From: Larix sibirica
Taxonomy: Eukaryota > Streptophyta > Pinopsida > Pinales > Pinaceae
DNA: 21,849 bases
Reading direction: 5' to 3'
NCBI GenBank assembly: GCA_004151065.3
Contig: NWUY0300062354.1
Location: 1 to 21,849 of the forward strand
Position numbers and translations under genes: made by a program. Positions 18,236-21,849 of the stretch are shown here, one piece after another. The notes beneath the pieces are model-generated. The model had not been told where the DNA came from and made no database searches. It saw nothing but the letters and a program-made list of their open reading frames with translations. Numbering within the stretch: position 1 is the first letter of the stretch; the number at the start of each line of letters is the position of its first letter.

Positions 18236-18741
18236 ACAGAGCTCCCTTCATCCTTATACACTTGTATTAAGCTTCCAATATGAGCAAATGTTTGAAAGGT
18301 CGGGATTTCGGAGTTCTCAAAGATGGTTGTGTTTCTCGCAAGCCAAATGCCCCAAAGGATAAGGAAATGGATGTAATTGAGAACTTTTAGCTCCTGCCTA
18401 GTAAACCATAAGAGAATATTTTGTTGTATGTCCTCATTAGGACAAATATTTGTGACTTGCAAACCTCGTTCAAGATCAAGTATGGCGAGAGTAAGGACAT
18501 TGGGAGAATAGATGTAAGATGGTTTCCTCTACTCCCTAGCATAAGTAACATCTTTCAGGTGCTTGGAAATTTCTCTTCCATAAATTGTCCCAAGTGACAA
18601 CTTTATGTTCAAGTATCAACAACATAAAAATCATGCATTTGTGGGGTGCTTTTGTTCTCCATAGTTTCTGCCCCCACCACAGTGAATTGTTAACTATGGG
18701 TAACTGTGACTGATACCCAAGCTTTACTGTATATGTATCAC
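18236..18741 (-). pseudogene. LINE 2 RVT zinc-finger region, copy B
   Basis: Same content as copy A: TVKLGYQSQ, WRTKAPHKCMIF, TWDNLWKRNFQAPERCYLC followed by TAG, then QVTNICPNEDIQQN and ILWGIWLARNTTIFENSEIP. It ends at the junction with copy A, so the RNase H does not follow it. On the minus strand the reading goes from this zinc finger directly into the end of a second linker. Confidence 0.8.
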
Positions 18742-19613
18742 CTTGTTTGTTCCCATTCCAAATAGTTCATTAGGTTCCTCACAAAGATAGATATGCTCTA
18801 TGGATATATTGAACAAAAAGTTCCCATTCCAGTAGCAGGTCCTATGGTAGACCAAGTGTTTGACCCGAGACCCACCCTCATTACCAGAGGGAAGTATTGG
18901 CATCATCCCGGAGTTGGGAAAGAAAGTGAAGATTGTGAGATTTCAAGAAGTGATTCAAATATGGAGATAGGTGAACCTATCTATCGCATCCCATCAATGA
19001 ATCCTCGCCGATCTAGACCTATGTATCGGTAGTGAGTCAATGATACGATAATCCGTTAATAGAGCTTTCTAGTGCTAGGAGCCACCCGAGCTGATTTTGG
19101 ATCACTTATGATCCATCTAATGAGATTTTTAGGTTGTCCTTATTTCACTTCAATTACTTTTCACCACAGTTCAGATTTGGAAATTAGATTCCAAACATAC
19201 TTGGCATCCAAAGATAATTTGAATGAAGATACATCTTTAATTCCCTAACCGCCTGCTCCTTTAGGCTTGGAAATTGTTTTCCAACTTTTCCATATTGGCC
19301 CATGGGACTCTTTTCCTTTCCAAAGGAAGTGATTGCAAATTCATTGTATTTTTTATAGAACTCCTTTAAGAATGCTAGTTAATATGTTCCAATAGACTGG
19401 AAGGGCTTAAAAGATCGATTTTACCAATGTTAGGAGATCAGCCTGAGAAATCCAGTGAGTGCACCACTAGTTTATGTGAGATTCGAACCAAGCAAGGAGC
19501 TAATTTCGGTTGGCTTTGCAATTGCCATTGGGTTCGAGTCAAAGTCAAAGGTATTTCAAGCTAGAGTTGAAATATTCTATAAGGAATTGAAACATATTCT
19601 AAATCTATTGTGA
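18742..19613 (-). pseudogene. LINE 2 RT thumb and connector, copy B
   Basis: Identical to the corresponding part of copy A, including every stop codon: LVKSIF, ALPVYWNIL, FLWKGKESHGPIWKSW and GIKDVSSFKLSLDAKYVWNL on the minus strand. Shared stops show that decay came before duplication or that the copies were homogenised. Confidence 0.75.
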
Positions 19614-20353
19614 TAGTCTCTCATCAATCCCGTTGAAATAATAGGCCAACTGTACGGCATTAATTTGCATGGCGGTGGCTTTACAGACCCATTGTAGTAT
19701 GTCTGCCAGAGCAAGCCCCTCATGAATAGAGCCATTAGCGATGAAAAAGATGTCATCAACAAAAAAGGAGATGAGTGAATTTTAGTGAGGCACTGAAGAC
19801 AAGGCCCTAGAACCTTCGATGTCGACGTACCTGCATAATAACTTGACTAAGCCCCTTCACGACCAGTAATAATAACTAGGGTGAAAGGGGGCAACCTTGG
19901 TGCAATCCGTGGGAGGGAGTGAAAAATGGAGAAGTGGATCCATTCATGAGCACTGTGACACGAACTTCCTCTACGACTCTAAGCAAGTTGGGCCCCATGA
20001 GGTTGAAGAAGTTGGGTAATAACTCAATTATCCATCTGTCAGGTCTAGGGATCTTTTCCTTTTTAAATCTATCTGTGACACTTCCGAGTTCTGCAAGAGT
20101 GACTTATTAAAAAAGACGATGATCCTCTTATAGAGTGACCAATTGTGGAAAGTAGGAACCGATCTTTATGATTTTTGTTCTTTGGGGTTGTTGGCTCTAA
20201 AAATATTTTAAAGAAAAGGCAAACTCCCAAGGTAGCCAAGTTTGGAAAACCTATCATAATTACACCATTGGAATCCCTCAATTCCCAAATTGTGTCGTGG
20301 CTTTTCCATTGATTAGCTACCTTATGAAAATAAGTCGTATTTTTGTCACCCAT
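19614..20353 (-). pseudogene. LINE 2 linker and internally deleted RT, copy B
   Basis: The minus strand reads GDKNTTYFHKVANQWKSHDT and IWELRDSNGVIMIGF (20353 to about 20260), with the family's G-D-K-N-T-x-Y-F-H motif better preserved than in copy A. The RT part has the same internal deletion (junction near 19965). One extra A in the run at 19761-19766 shifts the frame directly before the VDD box, while copy A remains in frame. Reading resumes VDDIFFIANGSIHEGLALAD after the shift. This copy is therefore further decayed in the catalytic box but better preserved in the linker. Confidence 0.85.
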
Positions 20354-20403
20354 AGCAATTCAAGTGGCTCTGCCCTTCATGCACTAGTCTGCTTCTTGGT
20401 TGC

Positions 20404-20627
20404 GTAGCAACTTGCATTTTTTTGTTCAAGGTGAATGAGACAAGTAGAATCCTCTGAGACAAGATCCCTTTGTCAATTGTTTCTTGCCATTGCTCTATTT
20501 TCGCTTCCCAGTCACGTAGAAACTTGCATTTTTTTGTTCAAGGTTAATGAGTCAGGCAGAATCCTCTGGGACAGGATCCCTCTGCATTGGTTTCTTGCAA
20601 TTGCTCTATTTCCACTTCCAAAGCCTT
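20404..20627. repeat. About 112-bp tandem duplication in LINE 2 linker
   Basis: GTAGCAACTTGCATTTTTTT at 20404 recurs as GTAGAAACTTGCATTTTTTT at 20516, and both copies extend to GCTCTATTTTCGCTTCC or GCTCTATTTCCACTTCC. The offset is 112 at the start and 111 at the end. On the minus strand it repeats the coiled segment of the LINE linker, read in pieces such as EIEQLQETNAEGSCPRGF and KIEQWQETIDKGSCLRGF. There are about a dozen mismatches between the units. Confidence 0.85.
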
Positions 20628-20639
20628 ACTGTTAATGTC

Positions 20640-21595
20640 CCAAACCTTGTAGCACTTGGAAGACCAAGCAAGAGCCATTTTTTAAAGAATAATCAAAGAG
20701 TTGGCTAATCGATTGCTAGGAAACATTTCAAAATTTGGATCATAAGAGATCCATTCAATAAGGACCATATTTCGAAATTCCTCCTCCAAGATCCAGCCTA
20801 GGTTGAATTTGAAGTGCGTCGGGGGTTTATTGATGGGAAAAATTAGCTAGAGTAGAATAGGACTATGGCCCGATCCTCCCCCAGAGGACACCCAAGTTTT
20901 GTAAACATCCACTTTTTCCAACAAATATTATGAAACTAAGAATCTACCAACTGCTTTGAGACCCTGACAACCCTAGTTCTTTTGTTTCTCTAAGTGGGTC
21001 CGAGTGAAACCGACTCGATGTTAACAAGTCTTCGCCTAGTAATATTATGTCAAATGAAGTCTGCAATGGGGTCTAGTTGGGGAGAGGCACCCCACAACTC
21101 TTCTCTTTCCAAGGTGAAATTTAAATCACCATCCAAGATTAATTTTTTTTCATTCAAAAGTGACATCTCAAACATCCTATGCTAGAAATTTTGATGTTGT
21201 ATACGGGGACCATAGACAATCAAATTAATGAAAATCAAATCAAAATCAATATTTAAAATATGAGTACATAAACTAGAGCGAATATAATAGCTATTGAGTA
21301 AAATAAAATTATGTCGACGCTAGCTAATAAGACGACCGTCAAATAGACATGTAGAGTCGTCCCAAGCAAATTCCCACTCTTTCAAGAGAGCCTGTAATCT
21401 AGGGACAATAGAGGGACCTTTACACAAAAGTTCATGTAGTATAAAAGCATTCGAAGATTCATTTTCTAAAAGTCGATGAAGGGAAAATCGCTTCTTGGGG
21501 TTGGCCATACCCCGAATATTAATGGACAACAATTTCATTTCTCCACCTTCCAAGGGCTTTTTGTATCTAAGTGCCCTAAAAATAGTCATTTGCAT
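20640..21595 (-). pseudogene. LINE 2 apurinic endonuclease domain (ORF2 start)
   Basis: The ATG at 21595 opens a 91-codon frame with MKLLSINIRGMANPKKRFSL and later ILHELLCKGPSIVPRLQALL, the start of the LINE endonuclease. Where the family has Q-E-T, this copy has H-E-L, keeping the Glu. After a stop at 21320 the reading continues IFINLIVYGPRIQHQNF, then LILDGDLNFTLEREELWGAS with the G-D-L-N motif at 21130-21119. The final motif reads S-G-H-S-P-I (SGH at 20873-20865) instead of S-D-H-x-P-I, so a catalytic Asp is lost. KPPTHFKFNLGWILEEEF and VWDINSKALEVEIEQLQE close the domain and enter the linker. Several stops and shifts are present. Confidence 0.85.
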
Positions 21596-21849
21596 CCCCT
21601 TTTTTTTATTTCTTCTATTGCCTTAGTTTGTGCATGTCTAATATGTGATTTTTGACCTGGCCCCCAATTTCCACCGTTTTCACTGGGATCACCGCCAAGT
21701 CCGCTTGAGAGTTGGTCGCTAGCACCAATAATAGTGTTACGAATATAAATATATGTGAATAAACCAACATAGATCCATCTTAAACCCGTATCTATCAAGC
21801 ACCGAGAGGGATTCAATTTCTTGAGGTGTATTTCTTTTTTTAAATTTAA
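21586..21849 (-). pseudogene. LINE 2 ORF1 C-terminal tail, partial
   Basis: A minus-strand frame is open from the window edge to a TGA at 21588-21586. It ends GASDQLSSGLGGDPSENGGN, then WGPGQKSHIRHAQTKAIEEI and KKRGCK. A Gly/Ser/Asn-rich stretch followed by a basic tail is typical of the end of plant LINE ORF1 proteins, and its position just before the endonuclease supports the call. The upstream part is outside the window, so the state of the whole ORF1 is unknown. Its stop overlaps the ORF2 ATG by 10 bases. Confidence 0.6.

Larger units (their letters stand above)
18236..20395. repeat. 2.16-kb tandem duplication, copy B
   Basis: The second copy of the LINE 2 linker/RT/zinc-finger block follows copy A without a spacer: GCTTC at 18235 is followed directly by ACAGAGCTCC. 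Positions 18303-19649 match 16144-17490 without any difference I can see (1347 bases). From 19650 to 20395 I count about 40 substitutions and one inserted base against copy A (about 5%). Confidence 0.9.
13912..21849 (-). mobile_element. LINE 2: rearranged non-LTR retrotransposon, 5' end outside window
   Basis: Down the minus strand: the end of ORF1 (from the window edge to 21586), endonuclease (21595 to about 20640), linker, two tandem copies of a linker/RT/zinc-finger block, a further repeated zinc-finger and RNase H N-half, an LTR-like insertion, the RNase H C-half (14503-14201) and a tail. It is a different family member from LINE 1, with MKLLSINIRG rather than MIILSLNSRG at the start and GDKNTTYFHK rather than SINAKFFHK in the linker. 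Stops, frameshifts and an RT deletion make it non-autonomous. Confidence 0.9.

Noticed and set aside
19577-19762. 61-codon minus-strand frame in copy B
   Set aside because: It is the shifted frame of the RT segment that reads VDDIFFIANGS in the correct phase.

Overview
This window looks like repeat-rich, AT-rich nuclear DNA of a seed plant. I see no intact gene, no tRNA or rRNA, no operon structure and no prokaryotic signals. It is dominated by two degenerate non-LTR retrotransposons (LINEs, L1-like plant type with ORF1, endonuclease, reverse transcriptase, RVT zinc finger and RNase H), both on the minus strand. This fits a large plant genome such as a gymnosperm, but the species cannot be fixed from the sequence.

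Layout. Positions 1-2249 are mostly AT-rich DNA with a GAT-rich tract (1056-1152) and an unassigned decayed reading frame (1483-1794, plus). LINE 1 runs from 8135 down to 2250 (minus) and can be followed domain by domain: ORF1 (8135-6700), endonuclease (6542-5880), linker with a 96-bp tandem duplication, reverse transcriptase (about 5170-3980), linker, RVT zinc finger (about 3370-2690) and RNase H (2637-2250). Stops and frameshifts break it throughout. Positions 8136-13020 hold nothing I recognise except a perfect 85-bp tandem duplication (9377-9546). Positions 13021-13700 carry six copies of an AATGCAT-containing motif in two mirror-image groups of three.

LINE 2 occupies 13912 to the right edge (minus). 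Its end is marked by a T-run at 13912-13921 (the poly(A) tail read on the other strand), and its 5' part lies outside the window. It is rearranged. The tail of ORF1 and the endonuclease lie at 21849-20640. A linker plus internally deleted RT plus zinc finger block of about 2.16 kb is present twice in tandem (20395-18236 and 18235-15818). A second tandem duplication of about 645 bp (14894-16437) repeats the zinc finger and the N-terminal half of RNase H. The C-terminal half of RNase H lies at 14503-14201, separated by an LTR-like insertion. A single N at 16143 sits between two nearly identical 258-bp flanks, so part of this complexity is probably an assembly artefact.

Nothing here supports an undescribed functional system. 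The points worth a second look are the sharp identity boundary inside the 2.16-kb tandem copies, the chimeric open frame at one duplication junction, the mirrored AATGCAT array and the unassigned frame at 1483-1794. All domain calls come from reading motifs by eye; no search was run.
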